Assembly: GCA_016793465.1 (NCBI GenBank)
Contig: JAEUJW010000053.1
Span: forward strand, 62,001-126,000
Direction: 5' to 3'
Origin: Myxococcales bacterium
GTDB taxonomy: Bacteria > Myxococcota > Polyangia > Nannocystales > Nannocystaceae
Length of the DNA: 64,000 nt
Part shown: piece after piece, positions 8,719-16,394 of the stretch
How the letters are laid out: each line of letters opens with the position of its first letter
How positions within the stretch are numbered: the stretch's first letter is position 1
The notes under the pieces: model-generated
Seen by the model: only the letters and a program-made list of their open reading frames with translations
What the model was told of the DNA's origin: nothing
Databases searched by the model: none
Made by a program: the position numbers and the translations under genes

Positions 8719-8997
8719 GTGCGCCCGCGACCCGTCGGCACGCTGCTCGCCCTCGTCCTCGGCCTCGCGCTCGGCGCCTGCCGCATCTCCAACGAGGATC
8801 ATTGCGTGCACAAGTCGATCGACGCCGACGCCTGGTGCGCCGACAACGTCGAGGGCCGCCCGTTCTGCTCGCCGTGCGCCTCCAGCTCGCACGGCTGCGT
8901 CGCCGAGCGGCCCGACGACGCCGACTGCCCGGCCTACGCCCCCGACGACGAGACCGACCCCGCGAGCACCGGCACGACCGCCGCCACCGGCGGCTGA
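8719..8997 (+). CDS. Small cysteine-rich lipoprotein
   Basis: The 92-residue protein has a lipoprotein signal ending ALGAC. The mature part holds seven further cysteines within about 50 residues (for example CVHK, WCADN, FCSPCASSSHGC) and ends in a Thr/Gly tail. This spacing suggests a compact disulfide-bonded domain, and similar small Cys-rich lipoproteins are common in myxobacteria. The function is unknown. The GTG start at 8719 is preceded by GATGCT, a weak -10-like box six bases upstream. It lies downstream of the propeller lipoprotein and may be co-transcribed. Confidence 0.6.
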   Translation: MRPRPVGTLLALVLGLALGACRISNEDHCVHKSIDADAWCADNVEGRPFCSPCASSSHGCVAERPDDADCPAYAPDDETDPASTGTTAATGG

Positions 8998-8998
8998 A

Positions 8999-9673
8999 TC
9001 AGCGCCGGTCCCACGGACCCGCCGCGATCGTCTCGCCGACGATCGAGTCGCAGCGCTCGCCGTGAAACCGCACGCGCATGCCCTCGCCGTCGACGTTGAC
9101 CGCCGACCCGCCGACAGCCCCGTCCTCTTCGATCACGCGGAGCCACAGCCCGCCGTCGATCCGCAGGTCCCGGCGCGCGCCCTCGGCGAGGCGATGCCGC
9201 GGCGCGTCGGGCGGCGGCAGCTCGCTGTCGCCGGGCATCATCAAGAACTCGATGTCACGCGAGCACTCGTTGCGCACCTCGACGGTGATCTCGCCGCCCG
9301 TCAGGCCCTCGGCGATCGTCCCGGGCCTGCGCTTGCACTCGTCAGCCTGGCAGTGTCGCAGGCGACCGTCCTCGTGCACGAACCACCAGCCCATGGCGCC
9401 GGCGCCGTGCAAGGGGGTGAGCAGCTGCGCCTGCACGACCCCGGGCCGGTTCGCCGCCAGCCGGATCTCGGCCGAGCGCGTGCCGCCGGCCGGGACCTCG
9501 AGCGGCCACTGCCCGGCGCCCGCGGCCACGGAGAAGCCGTCGAGCTCGAGCTCGAGGCTGACGCGCGCTGGCCTCGATGCATCCGCCGTGTATTCGACAC
9601 GTCGTCGAGCCCCGAGCCGGGCACCCCGAGCCCCCGCAAGCGGGCCCGCAAGTACGCCTCGTGCCCCGCGCAC
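8999..9673 (-). CDS. Hypothetical protein, 5' end lost or disrupted
   Basis: From about position 9598 downwards the minus strand encodes about 200 residues of ordinary protein-like sequence (for example RVSLELELDGFSV, MGWWFVHEDG, LWLRVIEEDG) ending at a stop at 8999. Two Cys pairs and an abundance of beta-type sequence suggest an extracytoplasmic domain. The frame opens at GTG 9673, but residues 1-25 from that start are an out-of-frame reading of an ECF-sigma-like piece, so this is probably not the original start. No signal peptide is seen. I read this as the 3' part of a gene joined to foreign 5' sequence. The product, if made, is of unknown function. Confidence 0.4.
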   Translation of the reverse strand: MRGARGVLAGPLAGARGARLGARRRVEYTADASRPARVSLELELDGFSVAAGAGQWPLEVPAGGTRSAEIRLAANRPGVVQAQLLTPLHGAGAMGWWFVHEDGRLRHCQADECKRRPGTIAEGLTGGEITVEVRNECSRDIEFLMMPGDSELPPPDAPRHRLAEGARRDLRIDGGLWLRVIEEDGAVGGSAVNVDGEGMRVRFHGERCDSIVGETIAAGPWDRR

Positions 9674-9717
9674 CCCGCGAGCGGACTGGTCGATTTTTCG
9701 TTCTCGATGGTGGACAT
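9598..9717 (-). pseudogene. ECF sigma factor N-terminal fragment
   Basis: A 40-residue reading frame begins at ATG 9717, with an AAGGAC Shine-Dalgarno-like sequence upstream. It contains HEAYLRARLRGLGVPGSGLD, which resembles region 2 of ECF sigma factors (Leu/Arg-rich helix, then LGVP..DLDD). The similarity stops at about 9598, and protein-like coding continues in another frame. I take this as a truncated sigma-factor gene left at a recombination or deletion junction. A frameshift within a single gene is less likely because the downstream part is not sigma-like. Confidence 0.4.
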
Positions 9718-9776
9718 CTCGGAGCTGTCCTTGCGGCGACGGCCTCGAGATCGTAACCCCTCCGCCGCGTTAAACC

Positions 9777-10571
9777 TCACAGGCCCACGCCGAGCCGCCG
9801 CCGCACCGCCCGCGCGATCGCCAGCAGGTTTCGCGGCGTGAAGCGGAACCACAGCCCGAGGTTGTCGCCGTTCGTGCGAAAGTCCGGGTTCACCGCCGCG
9901 TACGCCCTCGCCGCCGCCTTATCAAAATAGGCCGCCGGGTAGCCGGCCAGCGTCTCGGCCGTCGGCACGATGCCGACGTGGAAGCGCCCGGTCCGCTCGT
10001 CCAATTTAAAGTGGCTCTCCTCGCCGAGGGTCACGAACGCCGCGCGCACCGCCCCCGCGAGCCCGTCGCGCTCGCGCGGGTCGAACAGGCGATAGTCCGC
10101 GAGCGCCTCGGTGATCGCCACGAACCCGAACAGGCTGGCGATCGACATGCGCACGAACCGCGTCGCCGGCCGCTCACCCTGACATTTTATGTAAAACACC
10201 AGCCCCGACAGCAGGTGCAGGCCGTGGCGGCGAAACTCGGGCACGATGCGCAGCTTGCCGCCGAGGATGACCCGCGAGCGCGGCCAGCCCAGCGGCGCCG
10301 TGCGCCAGAACTGGAACCCGACCACCTCGTCGGTGTCGACCCGGCGGAGCACGTGCACGACGTCGTTGGCGTGCGCGTGCACCCGGAAGTGCGCGTACGG
10401 CTCGGCCATCAGCCGGTTCGCCAGCGCGTGCAGCCCCGTGAGCAGCGCCTCGGAATAATCCTCGCGCCGCACCGCCTGCATGCGCACCTGTGGCCGCATC
10501 GCCGCGGCCCGCAGCAGCAGGTTCGCCGCCCCCACCGCCCAGCCCTGTCGTCGCAGCACGATCGCCTCCAC
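9777..10571 (-). CDS. GNAT-like acyltransferase, hypothetical
   Basis: The 264-residue protein has no signal peptide. The central part, with VVGFQFWRTAP followed by GGKLRIVPEFRRHGL, resembles the beta4-alpha3 region of GNAT acetyltransferases, where acetyl-CoA binds (R-R-H-G here instead of the usual Q-x-x-G-x-G/A). The flanks are not recognisable. The substrate is unknown. GTG 10571 has TAGTCC five bases upstream, overlapping the stop codon of the neighbouring nuclease gene. The two genes are nine bases apart on the same strand and could form an operon. Several AT-rich codon clusters (for example near 9915 and 10185) stand out from the GC-rich background. Confidence 0.5.
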   Translation of the reverse strand: MEAIVLRRQGWAVGAANLLLRAAAMRPQVRMQAVRREDYSEALLTGLHALANRLMAEPYAHFRVHAHANDVVHVLRRVDTDEVVGFQFWRTAPLGWPRSRVILGGKLRIVPEFRRHGLHLLSGLVFYIKCQGERPATRFVRMSIASLFGFVAITEALADYRLFDPRERDGLAGAVRAAFVTLGEESHFKLDERTGRFHVGIVPTAETLAGYPAAYFDKAAARAYAAVNPDFRTNGDNLGLWFRFTPRNLLAIARAVRRRLGVGL

Positions 10572-10579
10572 CGCGCGGA

Positions 10580-11365
10580 CTACGTGGTCTGCCCGCGCAG
10601 CCGCTCGATCTCCGCCAGCGCCTCGGCCAGCTTGGCCTCGGCCTCGGCCAGGGTCCGGGCCTCCCGCTCACGCTGTGCGGCCTCGTCGCGCAGGCGTTCG
10701 TCGACCGACGCGAGCATCTGCTCGAGCACGGCGATGCGTTCGTCCGCCTCCGCCAGCATCTCGGGGCCGTTATAGAAGCGCAGGCGTCCGCCCTGCACCC
10801 GCAGCTCGAGGCCGAGGACCTCCGAGCGCAGCATGCCGAACTGCGGGACGATCGACTCGTAGCGGCGCCCCCCCGCCAGGCGGTAGCCGAGCAGGCGGAC
10901 GCGGGTGTAGTCGAACACGAAGTACTCGCGGATCCCGAGCTGCGCGTAGCGCTCCACGTTGAGCTCGAGGTCCTTGCGGCGATCCCCGGACACCAGCACC
11001 TCGAGCGCCAGGTCGAGCCCGCGGCCCTCCTCGCTTACCAGCCACTTCATCCGGTCGTGCAGGCCGACGTCGACGACGGCCAGGATGTCCGGCGCGAACA
11101 CCGGCTCGGCCGGGTAGTACACCGCGAGGTTCTCGGCGATGAACACCGCGCGCCCGCGACGGGAGAAGTGATCGTCCAGTACGTTGTGCACGCGGCGGAT
11201 CGCGTTCGAGTGCGGCGTGCCCTCGGACGGCAAGAGGCCCAGATCCGCCGGCAAGCTGGCGGCGACCCGCATGCGGTCGAGCGCGGTCATCCGCGCCCAC
11301 TCGGCCTCCGACGGGGCCATCGGCAGCGTCACTCCACTCTCGTCGTCGCGTGCGTGATCGCCCAT
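10580..11365 (-). CDS. Uma2 family (DUF820) PD-(D/E)XK endonuclease-like protein
   Basis: The 261-residue protein has the Uma2/DUF820 layout: an N-terminal helical part with PHSNAIRRVHNVLDDHF, then FIAENLAVYYP, PDILAVVDV, LALEVLVSGDRRKDLELN and YAQLGIREYFVFD. The PD and the later E-x-L/V positions match the PD-(D/E)XK nuclease core, with Lys-Asp-Leu following. The C-terminal 60 residues form a charged, Glu/Ala/Arg-rich coiled coil, common in this family. These proteins are predicted nucleases, often in multicopy families with unclear biology. ATG 11365 has TACGAT six bases upstream and no Shine-Dalgarno. Confidence 0.8.
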   Translation of the reverse strand: MGDHARDDESGVTLPMAPSEAEWARMTALDRMRVAASLPADLGLLPSEGTPHSNAIRRVHNVLDDHFSRRGRAVFIAENLAVYYPAEPVFAPDILAVVDVGLHDRMKWLVSEEGRGLDLALEVLVSGDRRKDLELNVERYAQLGIREYFVFDYTRVRLLGYRLAGGRRYESIVPQFGMLRSEVLGLELRVQGGRLRFYNGPEMLAEADERIAVLEQMLASVDERLRDEAAQREREARTLAEAEAKLAEALAEIERLRGQTT

Positions 11366-11371
11366 GGGCCC

Positions 11372-11377
11372 ATCGTA
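11372..11377 (-). promoter_or_regulatory. -10 box TACGAT, leaderless-type promoter
   Basis: TACGAT lies exactly six bases upstream of the ATG at 11365; the spacer is GGGCCC. No ribosome-binding site is present. Confidence 0.5.
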
Positions 11378-11412
11378 CCCGAGGCCCCCGGCCGCGTCGA
11401 CGCCGGCCCCGC

Positions 11413-12369
11413 TCAGTGCAGCGGCGCCGACAGCACCCGCGCGCCCGGCCCGACCTGGTCGACGTGGCCCTTGCCGGGCACCCCGACCAGCGTGAAGCAC
11501 TCCTCGAGGATCTGCAGCAGCGCCTCGGCCCGCGACGCCGAGCCGGCCAGCGCGAACGTCGTCGGCCCCGAGCCGCTGATGCTGCAGGCGATGGCCCCCG
11601 CCTCCTGGCAGGCCGCCTTGGCGTCGAGGTAACCCGGGATGAGCTGCGCGCGCACCGGCTCGACGATCTCGTCGACGATCGCCTCGCCGAGCAGCCCGAG
11701 GTCGCCGTCGTGCAGCGCGTGCACCAGCAGCCCGAGCCGCGCGGCGTGCTGCACCGCCGCCGCCAGCGGCACCCGCTCGGGCAGCACCCGGCGCGCGTCG
11801 GCCGTCGAGACCTGGCAGCCCGGGGTGTAGATCGCCAGCCACAGGTCCTTCGGCGCCGGCAGCGAGAGGACGCGCAGCGGCGACGTGCACGGGATCAGCA
11901 CCACCCCGCCGAGGATCGCCGGGGCCACGTTGTCGGGGTGAGGCGAGCCGCAGGCCACGCGCTCGCCCTCGCGGGCCAGGTCGACCAGCTGGGTCGGCGC
12001 CAGCCCGAGCCCGAGCGCCGCGTCGGCCGCGACGAGGGCCGCGCACGCGCTCGCCCCCGACGACCCGAGCCCCGAGCCGAGCGGCAGCCCCTTGTGCACC
12101 TCGAGCTCGACGCCCGCGCCCGGCGCGTGGCGCTGCAGCAGCGCCGTCACGGCCACGCCCGCGGTGTTGCGCTCCGGCTCGCGCGGCAGCTTGCCGCCGT
12201 CGCCCTCGACGCCGACGATCCTCACACCTGGCTTTTCGGCCAGGCGGGCCCGCACCCGGTCACCCGGACCGCGCAGGGCCAGCCCGAGGCAGTCGAAGCC
12301 CGGGCCGAGGTTCGAGACGGTGGCCGGGGCGAAGGCGTCGATCCACGGGCGGGCGCGGGACACGGCCAT
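11413..12369 (-). CDS. thrB: Homoserine kinase
   Basis: The 318-residue protein is a GHMP kinase. It has FAPATVSNLGPGFDCLGLAL at the N-terminus, the ATP-binding glycine/serine loop LPLGSGLGSSGAS at about residues 95-107, HPDNVAPAILGG, and the C-terminal GHMP motif ISGSGPTTFAL. It phosphorylates homoserine to O-phosphohomoserine in threonine biosynthesis, in the cytoplasm, and has the normal length for the family. ATG 12369 has a GAGGAG Shine-Dalgarno three bases before it and starts 15 bases after the stop of the DsbA-like lipoprotein gene, so the two are likely co-transcribed. I see no other threonine-pathway gene in the window. Confidence 0.92.
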   Translation of the reverse strand: MAVSRARPWIDAFAPATVSNLGPGFDCLGLALRGPGDRVRARLAEKPGVRIVGVEGDGGKLPREPERNTAGVAVTALLQRHAPGAGVELEVHKGLPLGSGLGSSGASACAALVAADAALGLGLAPTQLVDLAREGERVACGSPHPDNVAPAILGGVVLIPCTSPLRVLSLPAPKDLWLAIYTPGCQVSTADARRVLPERVPLAAAVQHAARLGLLVHALHDGDLGLLGEAIVDEIVEPVRAQLIPGYLDAKAACQEAGAIACSISGSGPTTFALAGSASRAEALLQILEECFTLVGVPGKGHVDQVGPGARVLSAPLH

Positions 12370-12384
12370 GACTCCTCGTCTGCG

Positions 12385-13332
12385 TCAGCGCTTCAGCGCG
12401 TCGTCGATCCAGCCGGTCACCGTGCCGCCGAACATCATCGGGTTGAACTGGCGCCCGTTGACGAACACCGCCGGCGTGCCCGAGATGTCGAGCTTCTCGC
12501 CCTCGGCGCGGTCGGCCTCGACCAGCGCCTCGCCCTTCTTGGCCTTCCAGTGGGCCTCGAACTTGGCCATGTCGAGGCCGATGCGCTGGGCGAAGCGCTT
12601 GATGTCGGCGTCCTCGAGCGTGGTCTGGTTCTCGAAGATGAGGTCGTGCATCGGCCAGAACTTGCCCTGCTCGTGCGCCGCCACCGACGCGACGGCGGCG
12701 GCCCGGGCTCGCACGTGGCCGTTCAAGGGGAAGTGCTTGTAGACCAGGCGCGCGCGCCCGCGGAACTGGTCGATGGCCGCGCGCAGGACCGGCGCCTCCT
12801 GCTTGCAGTGCGGGCACTCGAAGTCGGCGAACACCACCACCGTGACCGGGGCGTTGTCGTTGCCGTAGACCGGCCGGCCCTCGACGTCGATCTTCTTCGG
12901 CTGCAGCGAGTCGACCAGCGGCTCGATGTTGGCCTTGATGTCGCTGACCGAGGCGCCGGTCGCCAGCACGTCGGCGATGAACTGGGCCACGTTGCGCGAG
13001 TCCTTGCACGCCGCGTCGTCCCGCAGCGACACGGCCAGGCTGTGCGGCTTCTGGCACGCGCTCGCCTCGCTGTTGATCAGCGAGAAGAAGCTGGTCCGCT
13101 GCGGGTCGGTCAGGCGCGTGAGGTCGACGCCGGGCGCCTCCTGGATGTCGTCCTTGCGCTCGAACACCGGCGCCTGGCCGTTCGGGTCCTTCGCGTCCGC
13201 GTCGGCCGTCGGCGCGCCCCCGCCGCCCGAGGGCGGGCCCGACTCCGGTCCCGCCGCCGGACCGGTGCAACCCGGGCTACAGGCCGAGAGGATCAGCAAC
13301 AGCGCTGCGAGCGTGCACTTGGACGTGGTCAT
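12385..13332 (-). CDS. DsbA-family thioredoxin-fold lipoprotein (copy 1)
   Basis: The 315-residue lipoprotein has lipobox LSAC (Cys18). A Gly/Pro linker is followed by a helical domain of about 90 residues containing CQKPHSLAVSLRDDAAC. The thioredoxin domain has VVVFADFECPHCKQEAP with the CPHC active site at residues 173-176, and the cis-Pro loop is SGTPAVFVNG. The expected role is thiol oxidoreductase in the cell envelope. It is a tandem paralogue of the gene at 13408-14418, and the two share the extra helical domain, the GRPxYGN linker and the C-terminal MFGGTV..WIDDAL. A TAGCGT -10-like box lies 12 bases upstream of the ATG. It is followed closely by thrB. Confidence 0.88.
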   Translation of the reverse strand: MTTSKCTLAALLLILSACSPGCTGPAAGPESGPPSGGGGAPTADADAKDPNGQAPVFERKDDIQEAPGVDLTRLTDPQRTSFFSLINSEASACQKPHSLAVSLRDDAACKDSRNVAQFIADVLATGASVSDIKANIEPLVDSLQPKKIDVEGRPVYGNDNAPVTVVVFADFECPHCKQEAPVLRAAIDQFRGRARLVYKHFPLNGHVRARAAAVASVAAHEQGKFWPMHDLIFENQTTLEDADIKRFAQRIGLDMAKFEAHWKAKKGEALVEADRAEGEKLDISGTPAVFVNGRQFNPMMFGGTVTGWIDDALKR

Positions 13333-13344
13333 CGCGGGCCACGC

Positions 13345-13350
13345 ACGCTA
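13345..13350 (-). promoter_or_regulatory. -10 box TAGCGT
   Basis: TAGCGT ends 12 bases before ATG 13332. The same hexamer precedes the tandem paralogue (14440-14445), so the promoter was probably duplicated with the gene. Confidence 0.4.
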
Positions 13351-13407
13351 TCGCAGGGCCCTGCGCGTGGCAAGCCCGGCCCCGGCGGCCCCGGCGGCCC
13401 GGCGACA

Positions 13408-14418
13408 TCAGCGGCGCAGGGCGTCGTCGATCCAGCCGCCGACGGTCCCGCCGAACATGAAGCGGTTCATCTCGCGGCCGTTGACGAACACCGCCGGCGT
13501 GCCGGCGATGTTGAGCTTCTCGCCCTCGGCGCGGTCGGCCTCGACCAGGGTCTGGCCGCTGCGGGCGCTGTAGGACGCGTCGAACTTGGCGAGGTCGAGG
13601 CCGGCGGCCTCGGCGTACTTGCGCAGGTCGGCGTCGGACAGCGCCTCCTGGTGGGCGAAGATCTGGTCGTGCATCGCCCAGAACTTGCCCTGCTCGTGCG
13701 CCGCAGCCGCGGCGATCGCCGCCGGCTTGGCGCGCGGGTGCATCGGCAGCGGGAAGTGCTTGAAAACCAGGCGGGCCCGCCCGCGGGCCGCGTCGACGGC
13801 CGCGCGCAGCTCCGGCGCCTCTTGCTTGCACATCGGGCACTCGAAGTCGGCGAACACCACGACCGTCACCGGCGCGCGCTCGTTGCCGTAGATCGGCCGG
13901 CCCTGGATGTCGATCGGCCGCGGCTGCAGGCTGGCGATCAGGGGCTCCATGTTGTCCTTGATGTCGCCCGGCGAGGCCCCGGTGCCGAGCATGTCGGCCA
14001 CGAACTGCGACACGCTCAGCGAGTCGCGGCAGGTCGAGTCGTCGCGCAGCGAGACGGCCAGGCTGTGTGCCTTGCCGCACGCGCTCGGCTCGCTGTTGAT
14101 GATCTGAAAGAAGCTCTTCTTCTGCGGCTCGCCGAGCTTCGAGAGATCGACGCCGCGGGCTTCCATGATCTGCTCGCCGCCACCGGCGTCGGCAGCGCCT
14201 GCGGTGCCTGCCTTGCCGTCCGGACTGGTGTCCGACTTCACCGGCTCGGCCGGCTCCGGCGTCTTGCCGGTCGCGGCCGGCTTGCCCGCGCCGCCGGCCG
14301 TCGCCGCCGTGGCGGCGCTGCCGGCCGTGGCACTCGCCTCCGTCCCCTGGTTGCAGGCCGTGAACATCAGCACGAGGCCGAGGCCCAGGCCCGAGTAAAA
14401 ACACGAGGAGGTGGTCAT
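13408..14418 (-). CDS. DsbA-family thioredoxin-fold lipoprotein (copy 2)
   Basis: The 336-residue lipoprotein has lipobox FTAC (Cys22) and a 60-residue Ala/Gly/Thr/Pro linker. It has the same helical domain as its neighbour (CGKAHSLAVSLRDDSTC), then the thioredoxin fold with CPMC at residues 194-197 and the cis-Pro loop AGTPAVFVNG. The different dipeptide between the cysteines (Pro-Met against Pro-His) should change the redox potential, so the two copies may have different roles, oxidase against isomerase or reductase. That is inference. It lies upstream of copy 1 with a 75-base gap and its own TAGCGT box, so the copies can be expressed separately. Confidence 0.87.
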   Translation of the reverse strand: MTTSSCFYSGLGLGLVLMFTACNQGTEASATAGSAATAATAGGAGKPAATGKTPEPAEPVKSDTSPDGKAGTAGAADAGGGEQIMEARGVDLSKLGEPQKKSFFQIINSEPSACGKAHSLAVSLRDDSTCRDSLSVSQFVADMLGTGASPGDIKDNMEPLIASLQPRPIDIQGRPIYGNERAPVTVVVFADFECPMCKQEAPELRAAVDAARGRARLVFKHFPLPMHPRAKPAAIAAAAAHEQGKFWAMHDQIFAHQEALSDADLRKYAEAAGLDLAKFDASYSARSGQTLVEADRAEGEKLNIAGTPAVFVNGREMNRFMFGGTVGGWIDDALRR

Positions 14419-14439
14419 CGAGGTCGTCCGCGCGCGCCA

Positions 14440-14445
14440 ACGCTA
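14440..14445 (-). promoter_or_regulatory. -10 box TAGCGT
   Basis: The box lies 21 bases before ATG 14418, giving a leader of about 14 bases. Confidence 0.4.
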
Positions 14446-14474
14446 ACGCACGGCCTGCCGCCTCGCAAGCCGCA

Positions 14475-14503
14475 TTGACAGCCCGCTTTGCCCTTGCGAT
14501 AGA
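14475..14503 (+). promoter_or_regulatory. Sigma70-type promoter of etfBA
   Basis: A perfect TTGACA -35 (14475-14480) is followed after 17 bases by GATAGA (14498-14503). It is the best -35 in the window and precedes a transcript with a clear Shine-Dalgarno. Confidence 0.6.
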
Positions 14504-14532
14504 GGAGCCGCCGTAAAGGAAGGGAGTTGCTT

Positions 14533-15351
14533 TTGAAGATCCTGGTCACCGTCAAGCGGATCCCCGATCCGGACGAGAGCCTGAAGTTCGCCGGCGGCGG
14601 ACTCGACTACTCGGCCTCGAAGTGGGTCCCCAATGCCTTCGACGAGTACGCCGTCGAGACCGCCCTTCGCCTCGCCGAGGTCGTCGGCGGCACCCAGCGC
14701 CTCGCCGAGGTCATCGTCCTCAGCATCTGTCCCGAGGGCCAGCGTCAGCACGTGACGCAGTTCCTGGCGATGGGCGCCGACCGCGGCGTCATCGTCGACG
14801 CCGACCCCGACAAGCTCGACACCGTCGCCGTCTCCAAGCTGATCGCCGCGGTGTTCAAGAAGGAGGCCTGCGACCTGCTGATCGCCGGCAAGCTCTCGCA
14901 GGACAACGAGGGCAACCAGGTGGCCCAGCGCGCCGCCGGCCTGCTCGGCCTGCCGCAGGCCTGCTTCGCCGCCACCGTCGCCTGGGACCAGACCGGTCGC
15001 GCGCTCACCGTCACCCGCGAGGTCGACGACGGCGTCGAGACCAAGCGCGTGCCGCTGCCCGCCGTGCTCTCGGTCGACCTCCGCATCGTCCTGCCGAAGA
15101 GCGTCAGCAACGGCAGCACGCCCGCGGGCCACGCCTACAACGAGGGCCCGCGCCTGGCCTCGCTGAAGGGCATCACCATGGCCAAGCGCAAGCCCGTGGC
15201 CGTGCTGAAGCCCGCCGACCTCGGCGTCACCAGCGGCGCCAGCGAGGCCACCGCCGGCGTCAGCGCCCCGCCCGCCCGCAAGGCCGGCCAGAAGGTGACC
15301 ACCGTCGAGTCGTTGTTCGAGAAGCTGACGAAGGAGGCGAAGGTTCTATGA
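14533..15351 (+). CDS. etfB: Electron transfer flavoprotein beta subunit
   Basis: The 272-residue protein has the typical EtfB start [14 protein letters not shown], then [31 protein letters not shown] and a C-terminal LADLGVT-like extension. It forms a heterodimer with EtfA in the cytoplasm and carries electrons from acyl-CoA dehydrogenases to the quinone pool via ETF-QO. The start is a TTG: the one at 14533 gives the family-typical N-terminus, and an AAGGAAGGGAG Shine-Dalgarno ends six bases before it. TTG 14527 is the alternative. The stop overlaps etfA by ATGA. The beta-oxidation genes at 60-63.6 kb would supply its electrons. Confidence 0.93.
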   Translation: MKILVTVKRIPDPDESLKFAGGGLDYSASKWVPNAFDEYAVETALRLAEVVGGTQRLAEVIVLSICPEGQRQHVTQFLAMGADRGVIVDADPDKLDTVAVSKLIAAVFKKEACDLLIAGKLSQDNEGNQVAQRAAGLLGLPQACFAATVAWDQTGRALTVTREVDDGVETKRVPLPAVLSVDLRIVLPKSVSNGSTPAGHAYNEGPRLASLKGITMAKRKPVAVLKPADLGVTSGASEATAGVSAPPARKAGQKVTTVESLFEKLTKEAKVL

Positions 15352-16322
15352 GCAAGGTACTCGTCGTCCTCGAGACCGCCGGCGGACAGGTCCGTCCGCA
15401 CTGCCTGCCGGGCATCACCTGCGCGGCGCAGATCGCCAGGGCCACCGGCGGCCAGTTCGTCCTCCTCGTGCTCGGCGCCGACCCGACCGCCGCCGCCAAC
15501 GCCGTCGCCCAGGCGGGCTACGGCAGCGCCGGCGTGCTCACGCTCGCCAACCGCGAGCTCGAGCCGTTCACCGCCGAGGCGTGGGCCGACGCGATCGTCG
15601 CCGCCGTCAAGGCGACCGGCGCCACCCACGTCGGCGGCACCGCCTCGTCGACGCTGCGCGACGCCCTGCCCCGCGCCGCCGCCCTGCTCGACGCCCCGCT
15701 CGTCAGCGAGGTCGTCAAGGTCAAGTCGGCCGACACCTACACCCGCCCGGTCTCGGCCGGCCGCGCGCTGGTCGACGTCAAGGTCAGCGGCCCGATCGTC
15801 GCCTTCACCGCCCGCGGCACCGAGTTCGAGCCGGCCCAGCCCACCGGGGCCGTGTCGGTCTCGGCCCTCGCGGCCCCGCAGGTCCAGACCCGCGGCGTCG
15901 CCGTCAAGGGCGTGCAGAAGACCGAGTCGAGCCGCCCGGCCCTCACCGAGGCCAAGGTCGTCGTGTCCGGCGGCCGCGGCATGAAGGAAGGCGCGAACTT
16001 CAAGGTCCTCGAGCAGCTCACCGACCTCCTCGGCGGCGCCCTCGGAGCCAGCCGGGCCGCGACCGACGCGGGCATGGTCCCGGCGGACCTGCAGGTCGGC
16101 CAGACCGGCAAGATCGTCGCCCCCGACCTCTACATCGCGGTCGCCATCTCCGGCGCGATCCAGCACCTCGCCGGCATGAAGGGCAGCAAGACGATCGTGG
16201 CCATCAACAAGGACGAAGAGGCGCCGATCTTCCAGGTCGCCGACTACAGCCTGACCGCCAAGTGGGAAGAGGCCATCCCGAAGCTCATCGAGCTGATCAA
16301 GCAGCGCAAGGGCGCGGCCTAG
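15348..16322 (+). CDS. etfA: Electron transfer flavoprotein alpha subunit
   Basis: The 324-residue protein matches EtfA. It has an N-terminal adenine-nucleotide-hydrolase-like domain ([14 protein letters not shown]), then [53 protein letters not shown] and [20 protein letters not shown], which are the FAD-binding signatures of the C-domain. It binds FAD and forms the ETF dimer with EtfB. ATG 15348 overlaps the etfB stop by four bases and has an AAGGAGG Shine-Dalgarno inside the end of etfB, so the pair is translationally coupled. The gene ends 20 bases before a strong terminator hairpin. Confidence 0.95.
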   Translation: MSKVLVVLETAGGQVRPHCLPGITCAAQIARATGGQFVLLVLGADPTAAANAVAQAGYGSAGVLTLANRELEPFTAEAWADAIVAAVKATGATHVGGTASSTLRDALPRAAALLDAPLVSEVVKVKSADTYTRPVSAGRALVDVKVSGPIVAFTARGTEFEPAQPTGAVSVSALAAPQVQTRGVAVKGVQKTESSRPALTEAKVVVSGGRGMKEGANFKVLEQLTDLLGGALGASRAATDAGMVPADLQVGQTGKIVAPDLYIAVAISGAIQHLAGMKGSKTIVAINKDEEAPIFQVADYSLTAKWEEAIPKLIELIKQRKGAA

Positions 16323-16341
16323 CCCGTCCCCCCTGCACAAG

Positions 16342-16376
16342 CGAAGGCCGCCGCTCCGCGAGGAGGGCGGCCTTCG
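16342..16376. terminator. Bidirectional hairpin between convergent genes
   Basis: CGAAGGCCGCC (16342-16352) pairs perfectly with GGCGGCCTTCG (16366-16376) over a 13-base loop. It separates etfA from the convergent gene ending at 16395. There is no long T-tract. Confidence 0.7.
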
Positions 16377-16394
16377 TCGCTCGTCAGACCTTCT

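Noticed and set aside
11350..14478. A 1042-codon open frame on the plus strand opposite thrB and the DsbA-like genes, and similar long antisense frames elsewhere (for example 46796-49924 minus)
   Set aside because: They are Arg/Val/Asp/Ala-rich translations without recognisable domains and arise from the codon bias of the true genes on the other strand.
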